From positions 907,811,009 to 907,875,008 of the forward strand of contig NC_081414.1 of assembly GCF_030272615.1 (NCBI RefSeq): a DNA stretch of 64,000 bases, in the 5' to 3' direction. Within the stretch, counting starts at the first letter, position 1. Every line of letters begins with the position of its first letter. The notes under the pieces are model-generated. The model was not told the DNA's origin. It saw only the letters and a program-made list of their open reading frames with translations, and made no database searches. A program made the translations under genes and the position numbers. Positions 45,070 through 58,115 of this stretch are shown in pieces. This DNA is from Cryptomeria japonica (taxonomy: Eukaryota > Streptophyta > Pinopsida > Cupressales > Cupressaceae).

Positions 45070-45079
45070 AAAGGCTCGA

Positions 45080-47629
45080 ATGAAAACTAGAGTAAGACTG
45101 TCACAAGCCATTGTGGAAAAATATCAGAAAGAAATTTGTTTTGTAATTAAAAAGGATGAAATCTGGATGGAGGCATTTGTCCCTAGAACTATCTGGGTAA
45201 CTGAAATGGGCTATGAGATAGATGACAATATTATTGAAACTTATGCAAAAGCCCTCCTTGAAGCTCCAAAGGAACCCACTGAGAAAGTTTTTGGAAATGC
45301 TAAAACAATTGAGAGTGGAATTCAGTCTAGGAAAAGGGTTAAGAAGGTCAAAGAAACAGTAAGAAAAGGAACCCGACAGGGAAAAGCAATTAAGGAAGAT
45401 GTTTTGAAGCAAACTGGTATAAAGGAAAGTGAGTTGGAAGGACTTCAACTGGAAACTCATCTTTCACCGGTTGGAACTTCCTCTAAAAGTGATATACTGG
45501 TGGTATTTAAAAGGGTAGAAAGGAAAAGAAAACCCTCACCAGTACCCTCACCTGCACCCAAGAGAACCAGACAAAAACAACAGGCCGTTAGGCCTCTGGT
45601 AAAGAAAATGACTCCAAAGAAAAAGAAGGTAAAATAGGATATTGCTCCACTGGATAAACTCTTTAGCAAAATAATTGAAGATGGAAAATTGAAAAACATT
45701 AGCAAATTATACAACACATTATCAACAGATGACAAGGAAAGCATAGAGAATAGTGTAATTTTACACTTAGATATTTATAAGAAATTTTTGATGGAAATTG
45801 TTGATGAAATACCAAATGATCTGTATAGGAGATTAGAAGCTAGAAGGTTAGCCATCGTTGAGCTGGACAAGAAAATCAAGATTGAGAAATTACTTGCAGT
45901 ACATCCAGTCAACTCAAATGATGAAATAGATAAACTTATCAGTAAAGCAAACGGGACAGTATTCTTCACTGCTCACCAACATGTAGCACTGATGGCAGGA
46001 AGAGTAAAAGAGGTCTCTGAGGAAACAACAAATGCATGAGATATATTCTTTGTGGAAAAAGAAAAACAAGAAGAATTACTTAGACCAAAGACTATTAAAG
46101 TATATCAAAAGGATAGGGATAAGGGGAAAGGTAAGGTAGGTGGTCCTCCAAGCCTTAAAATAACTGATAATGTACCCCCACCTCCTTTAGATACTCCACC
46201 GGTAGATACTACTGACAGTCAACCGACTACTGAGAGTATGGAGACTCCATTAGAGGATACAAATCCTGAGTCTGAAGTTTTGTACATTGTGAATATAGAT
46301 ACTCAAGAAGTAAATGTTGTGGTTGATAGAGAAACCACTGAGGACAGGAAGATAGATGTGACTATTGAGTCACCGGCTATAGATGCCGAGGTTGAGGTAA
46401 ATGAAACAGTAAATCTAAACACAAGAAAACCTACTCGGGTACAACAACTGACAGAGGATACCACTGGTAAACCATTAGAGAAACCGGTAGATACAACTGA
46501 TAAACAGTAAGGAGAACCAGCAATGGATAGTGTATAGGTACAAACAGAGAAATTGGAAGTACATACAAAGGCTACACCTGAGAAACCAGCAGTTGAGAGC
46601 AAAGAAAAATCTTTTGAGACACAGATGGAGAAACAAGAACCGAAACAGGTTGAGATAGAAATAGTGCCACCGACTAAAAATGAAAAGCCCAAACCTTTAC
46701 TTATAGAAATGCAAACATAGACTAACCTACTAGAGGTTGAATCAAGCAAGGTGATCACTACAACTAGTAGTATGGATATTGTAAGAACAGTTGGGCAGAC
46801 ATTCGGTACTTCTATAGCAGAATTCAGACCTAAAAATGTAACAGAGGTTTTATTGGATTCAATAAAGAAGATCATAGAATGTAACGCACAAGCCTATAAG
46901 GCTATTGATGACACCATCCCTATTCTTAAATTGATAGCACCAAAGTGCATTGTGAATAACAAGGATTCTTTAGGACAACTAGACACATTGTCTAAGTTCA
47001 TCACCGACAACATTCTGACGGTTGATCAAATAAATGAGGATACATTCAAGGAAAGAATGATTAAAGAAAAAGAGAAATTCTTTGAGGAAATTGTGAAGAA
47101 GAATAAGGAGAAAATGGACATCTTATTACCGAAACTTAGAGAGATAATTTTTGACTTCAAGAAATTGTATAGAGATTCCTGTAAAAAAAATATTTTAACA
47201 GAAGATCTAGACAAGGAAATCAGCAAAGCACAAGATGAGATAAACAATATTGCTGACAATCTGATAGGTACATTGGAATCATTTTTGGAGATAGAGAAGA
47301 AGATTACAGAGCTAGAAGAGAAAATTAAGAAGTTTGAGAAGGACAAAGAGAGAATAAAGGATAAAGCAAAGGACTTGAAATGTAGACTTGGTCCCAAACT
47401 AGATTACCTCATTTCTTTGAGAAAAGAAATATCTGAGGCTCTAGTTCCCGGAATGAAGACACTGGAAGAGAAAATGCACATACTCACTGATACAATGAAG
47501 AGAACTCAAGAGGCACTAAAAGACAACAAATCTTTTAATAATGGTTTAAATTTGGTTTTGACAAATATTTTTCAGATTGTAACCCACTGGTTACAAGAAT
47601 CCAGGCATAACTCCACTGACAGCGAATAA
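45080..47629 (+). pseudogene. Family B ORF2, C-terminal 850 codons (B2)
   Basis: One frame with stops at 45635, 46037, 46508, near 46535 and 46718. Clearly homologous to 23870-26116 through its length: EIWMEA.VPRTIWVTEMGYE, basic RTRQKQQAVRPLV and KKKKVK stretch, LDKKIKIEKLLAVHPVNS, HVALMAGRVKEVS, VTEVLLDSIKKII, and the C-terminal coiled coil ending IFQIVTHWLQ. Divergence from the 22940 copy is larger than between that copy's LTRs, so these are separate lineages that kept the same protein plan, which argues that ORF2 is a real, formerly selected gene. Confidence 0.8.
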
Positions 47630-47649
47630 CAACCTTTGTCATTGATGTC

Positions 47650-47659
47650 AAAGGGGGAG
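47650..47659 (+). promoter_or_regulatory. Internal PPT, B2
   Basis: AAAGGGGGAG after TTGTCATTGATGTC; counterpart of 26168-26177. Confidence 0.65.
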
Positions 47660-47815
47660 TAGTAGAGATGAAAAAAAATCCAAAATTAGAGATCATATTC
47701 TCAGGGGGAGCACACATCTGGTACAATTTCTGATACATTTTTTGGCAAGATTTTTGGACTTCAATTTTTGAATACATTCTTGAATTTTTTTCTCATGAGT
47801 GTTGCCATCAATGCC

Positions 47816-47826
47816 AAAGGGGGAGA
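47816..47826 (+). promoter_or_regulatory. 3' PPT, B2
   Basis: AAAGGGGGAGA just before the LTR start at 47828, preceded by GTTGCCATCAATG as in the complete copy. Confidence 0.8.
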
Positions 47827-47827
47827 T

Positions 47828-48622
47828 TGTTGGCAAATGCACACTCCAATGAGAAATTATAGGTGATTTAAGGTATTGTCATTGATGGCAATCTTGCAAT
47901 CATATGATACTGACAGGTAGACACAGGCACTGGCACCAATAGACTCTACAGTGACATATAGAACACTGGCACCAAAAAGAAGAATATTGGCACCCTGGCT
48001 GACAACAATTTTGTATTAATGTATTTTGTAATTAATTATAAAATATTTTGTAATGATGACATGGCAGATTGTAACATGACTCATATATGTATGAGATCAT
48101 TGTAGATCATTTTGTAAGTAGAATATGCAAAATATGAATAGAAGGTAGCAGACCTAATATGTGGATTATTGGATAAGGGTTTATGTATGTAGAAAAGCTT
48201 AAACCGGTACTGAATCTGGCATAGCAGATGCTAATCTGAAGCAGTACAAGACATTGGATTAGTATAATCCATTTTTGTAAGTCAGTGTGACTTCCTTTGT
48301 AATTGAGCAGTGAGCTCTAGGCACTTGGCCTTCCTGCATGTGCAAGCCCCTATTGTAGTAGTAATATTCCCTTATTGGCCAGTAAGTGAATATTGTGGGT
48401 CACAAATCCCACCAAGGTTTTTCCCACACTGGGTTTCCTCATTAAAATATTGTGTTATGGTGTGCTTTTCATGTTGTGCTTGTTATTCTTATTTGCTGCA
48501 TTATTCCTGGTTTACAGAAACACAGTTTTAATAAGCTTTTCATGTTATAAGTTAAGAAAATATTATTACCGGTCAGATACTGATTCAACCCCCCCCTCTC
48601 AATATCCTTGGGAATCCTAACA
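47828..48622 (+). repeat. 3' LTR of B2
   Basis: 795 bp, TGTTGGCAAATGC...ATCCTAACA. Lacks the 57 bp tandem units. Confidence 0.85.
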
Positions 48623-49982
48623 TTATGATATCATTGATGTCAATTCAACCAGTAATGATATTGTTGTTATTGTTGACATTGTCTTGTAAACCGGTAAGAA
48701 CAACTTTGTGAAGGATATTGTAAACCGGTATGTAAGTTTGTGAGCTGAATTGGTAACCGATGTATAACATTAAACCCTTCTATGTAATGTAACCGGTAAA
48801 CCCTACCAGTTGTTTTTGCTAAACCCTAACCTATTAAGGTTGTTGAATTGGTCATTTTGGCTGATGATCTGATGGTGACACGTAAGGTCATTGTATGAAG
48901 ACAAGTTCAAAATGTTTTGGTGCATTTGCTTGTCTAGGGAATGAGAAAAGTGTATTGCATCTAATGCAAAGCACGTGATGCGTTACTGAGCTCGATGAAG
49001 CGATAATCAAGGAATGGTTGAGGTTTTCTTGATTGATGTGTAGAGATTGCTATGAAATCCAATGGTCATACTTGTACCAACTTTTTTGTAATCTCGATGA
49101 GAGGATTAGATTTTTTTTGTGTTACCGACCTAATTGATTTGTATTTAAGGTTGATGAAGTTGTTTTGTTTTGGTGTTGGCAAGAGTTGGCTGAAATTAGG
49201 TGAGTGTGTGGTTGCCGAACCAGAGAATGAGTCTGTAGTTTGAGTAAAGGAAGATAGAAGCTTAAATGGATCTAATCAAGAAAATGTAGTGCTATTCAGA
49301 CAGATCAAGCAAACTCTTGTTGTTTTCTAACAATTACAGCAGAATTGAAATCCCCTAACTGGGTAAGCTCTAACAAGATTGGTTACTTATTAAATCCTCT
49401 AACAAGGTGGTCCATTAGATTGGATTCTCAAATCCTCTACTGAGGTTACTCCTTACAGGGTATTTTTTTCTAACAAGGCATTTGTAGTCAATCCCTTAAC
49501 TGGGTGATTCCTAACAGGATCAGTTCTTAATGGGACTTTTGTAAAAGCTTTAATAGGCTTGGCTCCCAACAAGGCGAACTTCAGAAGAGTTCAGATATTT
49601 TTTTGTGAGTCCCATCTCACCATGGTTTTTACCTATTAGGGTTTTCCACGTATAAATACTTGTTTCATGTGGTGAATGTTTTTTGGGTTATGATCTTATT
49701 GTTGATTTTATTAACTACTTAACTATTTCTGATAAGGCATGATAACTAAAAGCATTGAGAAATGAAGCATTTGGATGTTTACAAGTTTGATGTTGTTTAC
49801 TATTAAATTATTGTAACAGTCAACCAGTATTCTTATGAGTATTGATCTTGATAGTGGTATTTCATTGATAAGTTTACTTTGTATGATTGAGTTTGAGTTT
49901 GGGAAGTTTGTATCAGTTTTTCTATTTACTGATTCACCCCCCTTCTCAGTTTTCAACCAGATACTTATTCTTTCATCATACT
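48623..49982 (+). repeat. 5' LTR of F, start missing
   Basis: Matches 56007-57375, lacking roughly the first 30 bp. Contains repeated CTAAC(A/T)GGG-type words and a conserved GGTTTTTACC...GGGTTTTCCACG block near 49625-49650, also seen in reverse in G and H. The frame 49052-49243 recurs at 56451-56642 and is LTR sequence. Confidence 0.85.
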
Positions 49983-49988
49983 ATCAAT

Positions 49989-50000
49989 TGGTATAAGAGC
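49989..50000 (+). promoter_or_regulatory. Primer-binding site of F
   Basis: TGGTATAAGAGC, one change from the tRNA-iMet consensus. Confidence 0.75.
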
Positions 50001-50056
50001 ATCTCAAGTCCTCTAAGGTCTAAGCCTAATAGATTGAGGAAAAGATCTGCTAGATC

Positions 50057-50911
50057 ATGATGAAGAAGGAAGGTCCAAGGTTCAACAGAGAAAACTATAG
50101 GATATGGAGCGACAAAATGAAGATTTACATCAAGAGTATAGGAAGTCAGTATTGGGATCATGTAGATACTAAGTATATTGCACCTATTGGGACTCTAACT
50201 GATGACCAGAAGAAAGAACATCAAGAAAATCATCAAGAATTGGAGGCTATTATCAGTTCCCTATCTGATGTTGAATATGTAGATGTTGTTTGTCTTGAAA
50301 CTGCATATGAAGTGTAGAAAAAACTTGAAGAGATTTATAGCGATGATCAACATGTTAAGATTACTAAAGAGGAGAGTCTAAGAGGAAAGTTTGATGACAT
50401 GAGGATGTCTGAAGGTGAGAATATACAGCAGTATGGTCAAAGGATAAAAGAGATAGTCGGTGAAATTAAGAGTGCAGGAGGGAAAGTGGAAGATGCCACG
50501 GTGATCAGTAAGGTACTGAGAACCCTGATATCATTCTATGCTATTCTAGTTGAAGCTATTCAATAGCTGAAGTCCATTAACAAAACTAAGGTAACTCTTG
50601 ACTCCATCATTGGCAAGCTTACTATTTTTAAATTAAACGGTTATGATGGTAATGTACAAAAATTTGAGTCTGCATTTAGAGCTTTTGTTTCTAACCCATT
50701 TATGAGAAAAAGTAGAGATACTAGTCATGCTTATGAATCTAGATCTAGCAGAGATGTTGATCATGAAAATAGTTTAGTGGAGCTTGAAGCATTGTTGGCA
50801 AAGTGGTTTCCTAGAGGCACAGGTAAATATAGAGGTAAATTACCTTTAAAATGTTTTGCATGCAACAAGATTGGTCACATAGTGGCTAATTGTCCAAATG
50901 CTGAAAAATGA
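50057..50911 (+). pseudogene. Copia Gag of element F
   Basis: MMKKEGPRFNRENYRIWSDK opens a UBN2-type gag (DEHVKITKEESLRGKF-like segment at about 50350, then MRMSEGENIQQYGQRIKEIV). One CCHC knuckle, CFACNKIGHIVANC, at about 50854-50895. In-frame stops near 50315 and 50564; TGA at 50909 and a frameshift after it. Confidence 0.85.
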
Positions 50912-52411
50912 GCACAAAAGAGATAAATTCAAGAAGTATAAGGGTAAAGGCAAGAGAGATTGTATTATTGCTATTGATAGTGGTATCACTGATGAAGAAT
51001 TTGATGATGATGCTAGTGAAGATATTGTGTTTGTAGCTATTAAGGAAGATATATCAGACTAGAATGCATTAGTATCTAGGATGGATAACTCTGATGATTG
51101 GATCATTGATAGTGGTTGTTCACATCATATGACCAATGATTGGAACAAATTTATTTCCTTGAAATAATTTGATGGCCGTGTTGTTAGATTTGGCAATGAC
51201 TCACCCTGCATGGTTAAAGGTAAGGGAGTTATTTCTCTTAATGGGAACAGTAGTGTAAATGATTTCTACTGGGTTGAAGGTCTAAAGCACAATCTTTTGA
51301 GTGTGGCACAACTCAATGACAAAGGATACCCACTAAATTTTAAAAATGGTATGTGCAAAATATTTGACAGCAAAGGTGAAATGATTGCAACCGGGAAACA
51401 AACTAAAGGTAACCTATTTCATCTTAATTCTAAAGTTAGCAACTGTTTTATTGCAAAAATAGATGATAGATGGCTTTGGCATAGGAGATTTTGTCATATA
51501 AACTTTGATAACATTGTTAAAGTGAGTAAGTCCAAGAAAGTGAGAGGTTTTCCTCAGTTAGACAAATCGGTTAATGCTCTTTGCAAAGAATGTCAGTTAG
51601 GAAAGATGACTTCTTCAACTTTCAAAAGAAAATCCTTTTTAGCAGAGCACTTGTTAGATTTGGTTCATACAGATCTTTGTGGACCAATAAGAACAAAAAG
51701 TATTCAAGGTGACATATATTTTATGATTCTCACTAATGATTTCTCAAGGATGATGTGGGTCATATTCTTGAAAGATAAGACTGAAGCTTTTGGTAATTTC
51801 AAGGCATTCAGGGCCTTAGCTAAGAAAGAGAGTGGTAAGAAGATAAAATGTTTGAGGACAGATCAAGGCGGTGAATTTACTTATGAGGAATTCACTAGGT
51901 ACTGTGAAGATAATTGTATCAAATGGCAACTTTCTGCACTAAGGACACCACAACAGAATGGTATAGCAGAAAGGAACAACTGGTCAGTTGTTAAAGAGAG
52001 GTAAGGAAAAGACTCCTTATGAATATTGGTGTGGAAGATCACCTGATGTTAGCTATTTTAAGATATTTGGAAGCAAATGTTTTATTAAGAGAGGTGATGA
52101 CATTAGCAAATTTGAGGCTAAGAGTGATGAAGGTATATTTCTTGGCTACTCCACCAAGAGTAAGGCCTACAAATGTTTTAACAACCAGACACAGAGAATT
52201 GTTGAGAGTGCTGATGTTTGAGTGGATGAATTTCCTGAAGTCTCAGAAGGAACTTGTTCAGAGAAAAAGGATGAAGATCCTTGCATTTTATTTTTGGAAC
52301 CAGAAACTATGAAATCTAAAACTAGCAAACCAAATTCTGATGCACCAGTTCAACTGGAACAGATAAATTCAGAAGAAGATGATGACAATGAAGTGATAAC
52401 TCAATGATGAA
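50912..52411 (+). pseudogene. Copia protease and integrase of element F
   Basis: Protease WIIDSGCSHHMTND at about 51100 keeps the Asp-Ser-Gly motif. The GAG-pre-integrase domain follows (GLKHNLLSVAQ, WLWHRRFCHINFDN, CKECQLGKM). Integrase core: VHTDLCGP, LRTDQGGEFTYEEF and PQQNGIAERNN hold the Asp-Asp-Glu triad. Right after the Glu, about 110 bp are missing, joining to KEKTPYEYWCGRSP in another frame at about 51988. The segment ends with an acidic linker (SEEDDDNEVITQ) next to the solo LTR. Confidence 0.8.
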
Positions 52412-53962
52412 TGAATAGTACCAAACTAGTACTGAGAGGGGGGGGGTGAATGAGTACAGACAAAAAAATATAGTCCAAAACCGATTTGACAACAAATACT
52501 CCAAATGACTGGCAAACAGTGATATTGGTTGAAACAAAGAGCAACCGGTAAGACCCAGAACAACTAAAACAATCATAAACCGGTTACACTCTTAGCTTTC
52601 CTCTTAGCTCAATACTATAGTACCATTACACCCTCATGCATGAACAGGTAAACTATCATCAGATCTTCACAATAGTTAGTTCAATATATTTTATAGACAG
52701 GCATAAAACATTGAACCATCATAAGCTTAACAGGCAATAACAAAGCATCACAAGATAAAATCATCAAACATGACACACATATTTTCACGTCGAAACCCAA
52801 CTGGGAAAAACCACGGTGGGGATGAATACCCACAAGCTGCTTTTTGAACTCTTTAGAAGTCCACTTTGTTAGGAGCCTTGTCCGGTTAAAGACATTACAA
52901 TAGGTTCTACTAGGAACCGATCCTATTAGGGATCACCCGGTTAAGGGATGGCTACAATACCCGATTAAGGGTTAAACCCGGTTAGGGTTACCTTGTTAGA
53001 GGATTTCAAGAACTCAATAGGTAAGGGATCTCCAGAGCTCTATTGCTTCCCAGAACTCAATAACTTCGAGTTACCCTATTAAGGGATTTGTATCAAGCCG
53101 GTTAAAGCTACCCTGTTAAGGGATTTCACAACTGTTGAAGTGGTTAAAGATCAACAGGAATTACAATGATATGGTAACAACACTCAATGCTAATGCAGAT
53201 CTGTTTTGGCTCCTCTTCACCTTCTGCACATTCACTTTGCAGGTATCTCTTCTCTCCTTTGGTCTGGCAAGAATCATGTATCACTTCCCTTGGATACACA
53301 CATACAAATTTTGCCAACAACCTTAGAAAGAAACACAACATTGACCTTATAGGAAACAGACAGGTCGGTAGCAAAAACCCTAAACCCTAAACTTGTTAGG
53401 TTAAGCAATTCAAGTGGTTCAATCCTGACTGTTGAATCATACTGCATTAAATGCAACAATCTTTAATCGATCTCAAGACATTCTCCATCGTCCATTATCC
53501 ACCGATTTCATGGCGGTTGATAACCCATCATGCGTTATCACCATTTCAAAAACTTCGCACATTCCCAAGGTGGATAGGGATAGTCTTATTCATGCAAGAT
53601 CCTTCATGCACACAGGGCTTACGTGGCAACATGATCTATTCTCCATTGTACTGCTAACTCATCACACAGAGATCATCGATTGAGTCACACAGGCTTGAGG
53701 TACTCCAACCAGAAATTCTAAAGTGGAAACTACCTACCAACCGGTAGTCATACAATGCTTCCATGTGTCGGTTCCCATAACTACATGTCGGTTCACCTTG
53801 AGCAAATATACCACTTCACTTTGGCATATATACTGGTTCACACATATGCCAGTTCTCTCTTCTCACATATCACATATGCCGGTTTACTTCATATCACATA
53901 TTGACATCAATGACAACATACAATATCATTATGTCCTTATACCAGTTCACATAATGCCAACA
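52412..53962 (-). repeat. Solo LTR G inserted in F pol
   Basis: On the minus strand it starts TGTTGGCATTATG (53962) and ends CTATTCA (52412), 1551 bp. TGAA flanks both sides (52408-52411, 53963-53966) as target duplication. It contains CCCCCCCCCTCTCAGTAC near its end and repeated CCGGTTAA(A/G) words on the plus strand. Related to LTR H. No internal region, so it arose by recombination between two LTRs. Confidence 0.75.
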
Positions 53963-55646
53963 TGAAGAAGCTGAACCTGAAGATAATGATCATGTTATTC
54001 CTAGATATGTGAGACTGAATCATAGTCTTGAACAGATTATTGGAGATAAGGATGCTGGAGTACTAATCAGAAGAAGAATCAAAGAGAATTCTTTCATGAT
54101 CTCCACCATTGAACCAAGAACTGCTAAGGAAGCATTTGGTGATGATCATTGGGTTAAAGCTTTGGAGGAGGAATTGGATCAAATTGAGAAGAACAACACT
54201 TGGACCCTAGTACCCTGACTAGTAAAAAAGAATGTTATAGGTACTAAATGGGTATATAGGAACAAGTTGAATGAAGATGGTATTGTTGTTCAGAACAAGG
54301 CAAGATTAGTGTGCAAGGGTTATGCACAAGAAGAAGGAGAAGATTATGGAAAATTTTTTGCACTAGTAGCAAGACTGGAAGGTGTGAGAACTTTACTTGC
54401 ATTTGCAGCCCATAAAAAGTTCAAGGTATATTAGATGGATGTTAAGTCTGCATTTTTGAATGGGATATTGGAAGAAGAGGTATACATAGAGTAGCCATAT
54501 GGTTATGCTTTGACTGATGAGAAAGACATGGTATGCAGATTGCATAAGGCTTTATATGGATTAAAGAAGACACCTAGAGCATGGTATGAAAGGCTTCATA
54601 CACATGTAATGAAGATAGGCTTTTTGAGAACTAGTGATGATAGTAACATATATCTCAAGTCTGAAGGAGATGAAATACTAGTCAGTGAAGTATTTGTTGA
54701 TGATATTATATTTGGAGGTAATGATGTCATGAGCAACAATTTTGTAGATGAAATAAAAAATGAGTTTGAAATGTCTTTAGTAGGGGAAATAAAAAATTTC
54801 ATAGGCTTACAGATACAACAAATGAAGAATGGTATTTTCATTACACAGTCTAAGTATGTAAAAGAGGTTTTGAGGACATTTGGCATGAGTGACTGTAAAC
54901 TAGTTGGGAGCCCAATGGTTACAAGTTGTAAGTTGTCCAAGGAAGATGAATCCAAGTCTATTGATGAGAAGGAATACAAGTCAATGATTGGAAAATTACA
55001 CTATGTTGTTCATAGCAGACCGGACATAGCCCATGCGGTTGGCATAGTTGCTAGATTCTAGAAGAATCCTAAGGAAACACACCTGATAGCAACCAAGATA
55101 ATTTTTAGATACCTGAAAGGTACTATTGACTATAGATTATGGTATCCATATGGAGGAAACTTTGATTTGAAGGCATACATAGATGTTGATTGGGCAATAA
55201 ATGTTGATGACCGGAAAAGCACAACTGGTGGAGCATTTTTTCTTGGAGGAAGGCTTGCTTCATGGAGTAGTAAAAAGAAGAGTTTTACTTCACAATCTAC
55301 TGCTAAAGTTGAGTATGTTGCAGATTATATGAATTGCACACATGCTTTTTGGATGAGGCACATTTTGGAAGGTTTTAAGATGAATATTTCAGAACCTATA
55401 AAGACTTTATGTGATAATACAAGTGCCATCAATATTTCTAAGAATCCTATTTTGCATGCATGAACCAAGCACATTGAATTGAAGTATCATTTCTTGAGGG
55501 AGAAAGTTCAGAGTAAAGATGTTATCTCAGAGCATGTTTCTATCAAGGAGAAGCTTGCAGATATTTTTACCAAACCTCTGCCTAAGACTACTTTTGAGTA
55601 TCTTAGAAGTCATTTAGGGGTTGTCCCTCTTCATGAAGTTAGTTGA
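53963..55646 (+). pseudogene. Copia reverse transcriptase and RNase H of element F
   Basis: RT begins with HSLEQIIGDKDAGVL, KEAFGDDHWVKALEEELDQI and GTKWVYRNKLNEDG. Catalytic FVDDIIFGG at about 54685-54715; LHKALYGLKKTPRAWYERL precedes it. RNase H: KAYIDVDWAINVDDRKSTTG, SQSTAKVEYVA and LADIFTKPLPK, ending VPLHEVS at 55646. Stops near 54218, 54432, 54492, 55059 and 55461. One frame otherwise. Confidence 0.85.
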
Positions 55647-55977
55647 GCATGATGTTGACTGCATCAGTCCCTAAATTACTTGCAAAATTTTACAAGGGTT
55701 TATGTAGAAGTGGATGTATTCCACAGGGGGAGCATCAAGTTGTAGTATGTTGTTGATGCACAATGAAAATTTAACATTATATGTTTTACTTTCAATTTGG
55801 CATTGTTGTCAAAGGGTGAGAAGAATTATGTGATTATGAGAAGGAAAACCAGTGATGGAATGAAGACATAGAGAGCATGTGAATACTGGTTAATGTAAAC
55901 CATGATTCTTATTCACAATCACAGTGGCAAGCAATGGTGTTGATATTTGTATTGCCATCAATGCCAAAGGGGGAGAT
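55647..55977 (+). promoter_or_regulatory. 3' region of F with PPT array
   Basis: Three G-rich PPT-like tracts: CACAGGGGGAGC (about 55720-55731), CAAAGGGTGAGA (about 55808-55820) and the terminal AAAGGGGGAGA (55966-55976) before the LTR at 55978. Multiple PPTs are a known Sirevirus feature. Confidence 0.65.
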
Positions 55978-57375
55978 TGTTGGCATTTGCATGAAGATTG
56001 CATTAATGATATGATATGTTGTCATTGATGTCAATTGAATCGATAATGATATTGCTGTTATTGTTGTTATTGTTGATATTGTCTTGTAAGCCGGTAGGAA
56101 GAACTTTGTGAAGGATATTATAAACCGGTATGTAAGTTTGTGAGTTGAACCGATAATCGGTGTATAAGATTAAACCTTTCTATGTAATGTAACCAGTAAA
56201 TCCTACCAGTTTTTTTGCTAAACCCTAACTGATTAAGGTTGTTAAATTGGTTATGTTGGTTTATGATCTGATGGTGACACGTAAGGTCATTGTATGAAGA
56301 GAATTTCAAAATGTTTTGGCATGTTTGTTTGTCTAGGGAATGAGCAAAGTGTATTGCATCTAATTCAAAGCGCGTGATGAGTTACCAAGCTCGATGAAGC
56401 GGTAATCAAGGAGTGGTTGAGGTTTTATTGATTGATGTGTATAGATTGCTATGAAATCCAATGACCATACTTGTACCGACTTGTTTGTAATCTCGATGAG
56501 AGGATTAGATTTTTGTTGTGTTACTAACCTAATTGATTTGTATTTAAGGTTGATGAAGTTGTTTTGTTTTGGTGTTGGCAAGAGTTGGTTGAAATCAGTT
56601 GAGTGTGTGGTTGCCAAACTGGAGAATGAGTCTATAGTTTGAGTAAAGGTAGATAGAAGCTTAAATGGATCTGATTAAGCAAATGTAGTGCTATTCAGAT
56701 AGATCAAGCAAAATCTTGTTGTTTTCTAACAATTACAGCAAAATTGAAATCCTCTAACTGGGTAAGCTCTAACATGCTTGGTTACTTATTAAATCCTCTA
56801 ACAAGGTGGTCCATTAGATTTGATTCTCAAATCCTCTACTAAGGTTACTCCTTACATGGTATTTTCTTCTAACAAGTCATTTGTAGTCAATCCTTAACTG
56901 GGTGATTCCTAATAAGATCAATTCTTAACAGGAATTTTGTAAAAGCTTTAACAGGCTTGGCTCCTAACAGGGCAAACTTTAGAAGAGTTCAGATATTTTC
57001 TTGTGAGTCCCATCTCACTGTGGTTTTTACCTATTTGGGTTTTCCATGTATAAATACTTGTGTCATGTGGTGAATGTTTTTGTGGTTATGATCTTACTGT
57101 TGATTTGATTATCTACTTAACTATTTCTGATAAGGTATGATAACCAGAAGCATTGAGAAATGAAGCATTTGGATATTTACAAGTTTGGTGTTTTTTACTG
57201 TTAAGTTGCTATAACAGTCAACCAGTATTCTTATGAGTATTGATCTTGACAGTAGTATTTCATTGATAAGTTTACTTTATATGATTGAGTTTGAGTTTGG
57301 GAAGTTGTATCAGTTTTTCTATTTACCGACCCCCCCTCTTAGTAATCAATTAGATACTTATTCTTTCATCATACA
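55978..57375 (+). repeat. 3' LTR of F
   Basis: 1398 bp, TGTTGGCATTTGC...CATCATACA. Gives the complete form of the truncated 48623-49982 copy. Confidence 0.85.
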
Positions 57376-57890
57376 ATAATGGACCATCAGAACAAATAGA
57401 CCATGATTAAGAAACACCAACAAGCATGTTATAACCATCTGCAATAGCTGCACCAACACCACTTATTCAAATCTTTATCGATCAACATGATAAAACTTAA
57501 GAACACTTAACAACAATAACTCATATAAGAAAGATAGCTTAAAGAGCATCAAAACACGAACCATATTAAATGACGATACACACGAACATCCCAATTACTC
57601 TTCCAAATCTGCAACACAAGATATGATCATACCGAAGCACAACAAATCAAATACCAGAACACTGCAACACTGAACACTGAGAACCAATTTCCATACTTGA
57701 ATCATCAACTTGATCAAATCATCACATAGCATCCTAGAATCAATAAGGAATGACATATCTCTAGTTGACTTAGCATAGCAAATAGATAAACCAGCCAGAT
57801 CAACTCACTGCAACAACTGGATCACAAAAACACAGGAATATGTTGACATCAATGACAACAAAATATCCTAGCAACAACAATATCCAATAG
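57376..57890 (-). repeat. Possible reverse-oriented Copia LTR fragment
   Basis: No gene. Near 57842-57880 the minus strand reads GTTGTCATTGATGTCAACA, the block found just inside the starts of LTRs B, E and F, so this is probably the first part of a minus-strand LTR. Ends not defined. Confidence 0.35.
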
Positions 57891-58115
57891 GATAGATATA
57901 ACAAAGACTTATAATTTTAGAGGGGGTTACGTTATTAGAATTTTCTAACCAAAGTTGTTGTGACAAGGGAGTGGATATTGTAGGAATGGTATTATGAGTG
58001 TATTATAATTATACTTTTGTTAATGATTGACTAATATATTTTAACCTCCTTTTGTTGCTATATTTTTTCTAGGATAAATCATTATACTATCTCTACACTA
58101 CATGATTATATATTA
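57890..58115 (+). repeat. Direct repeat, left copy
   Basis: Matches 59975-60221 over about 225 bp, sharing ATTTTAGA(G/A)GGGGTTA, TCTAACCAA, TAATATATTTAA and CTCCTTTTGTTGCTA. Could be a short LTR pair or two copies of a small element. Confidence 0.6.

Larger units (their letters stand above)
45070..48622 (+). mobile_element. Family B copy B2, 5'-truncated
   Basis: Begins within ORF2 (equivalent to about 23860 in the complete copy) and continues to a complete 3' LTR. The 5' LTR, primer site, ORF1 and ORF2 N-terminus are missing. The right end abuts the LTR of element F, so it probably inserted into F's LTR and then lost its left part together with the first bases of F. Confidence 0.8.
48623..57375 (+). 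mobile_element. Ty1-Copia retrotransposon F
   Basis: LTRs 48623-49982 (start missing) and 55978-57375, primer site, gag, protease, integrase, RT, RNase H and a PPT array. A reverse-oriented solo LTR (52412-53962) interrupts pol. The LTR start TGTTGGCATTTGC, the PPT AAAGGGGGAGA and several 3' PPTs resemble the Sirevirus group of Copia elements. Inactive: many stops, an integrase deletion and the insertion. Confidence 0.85.
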
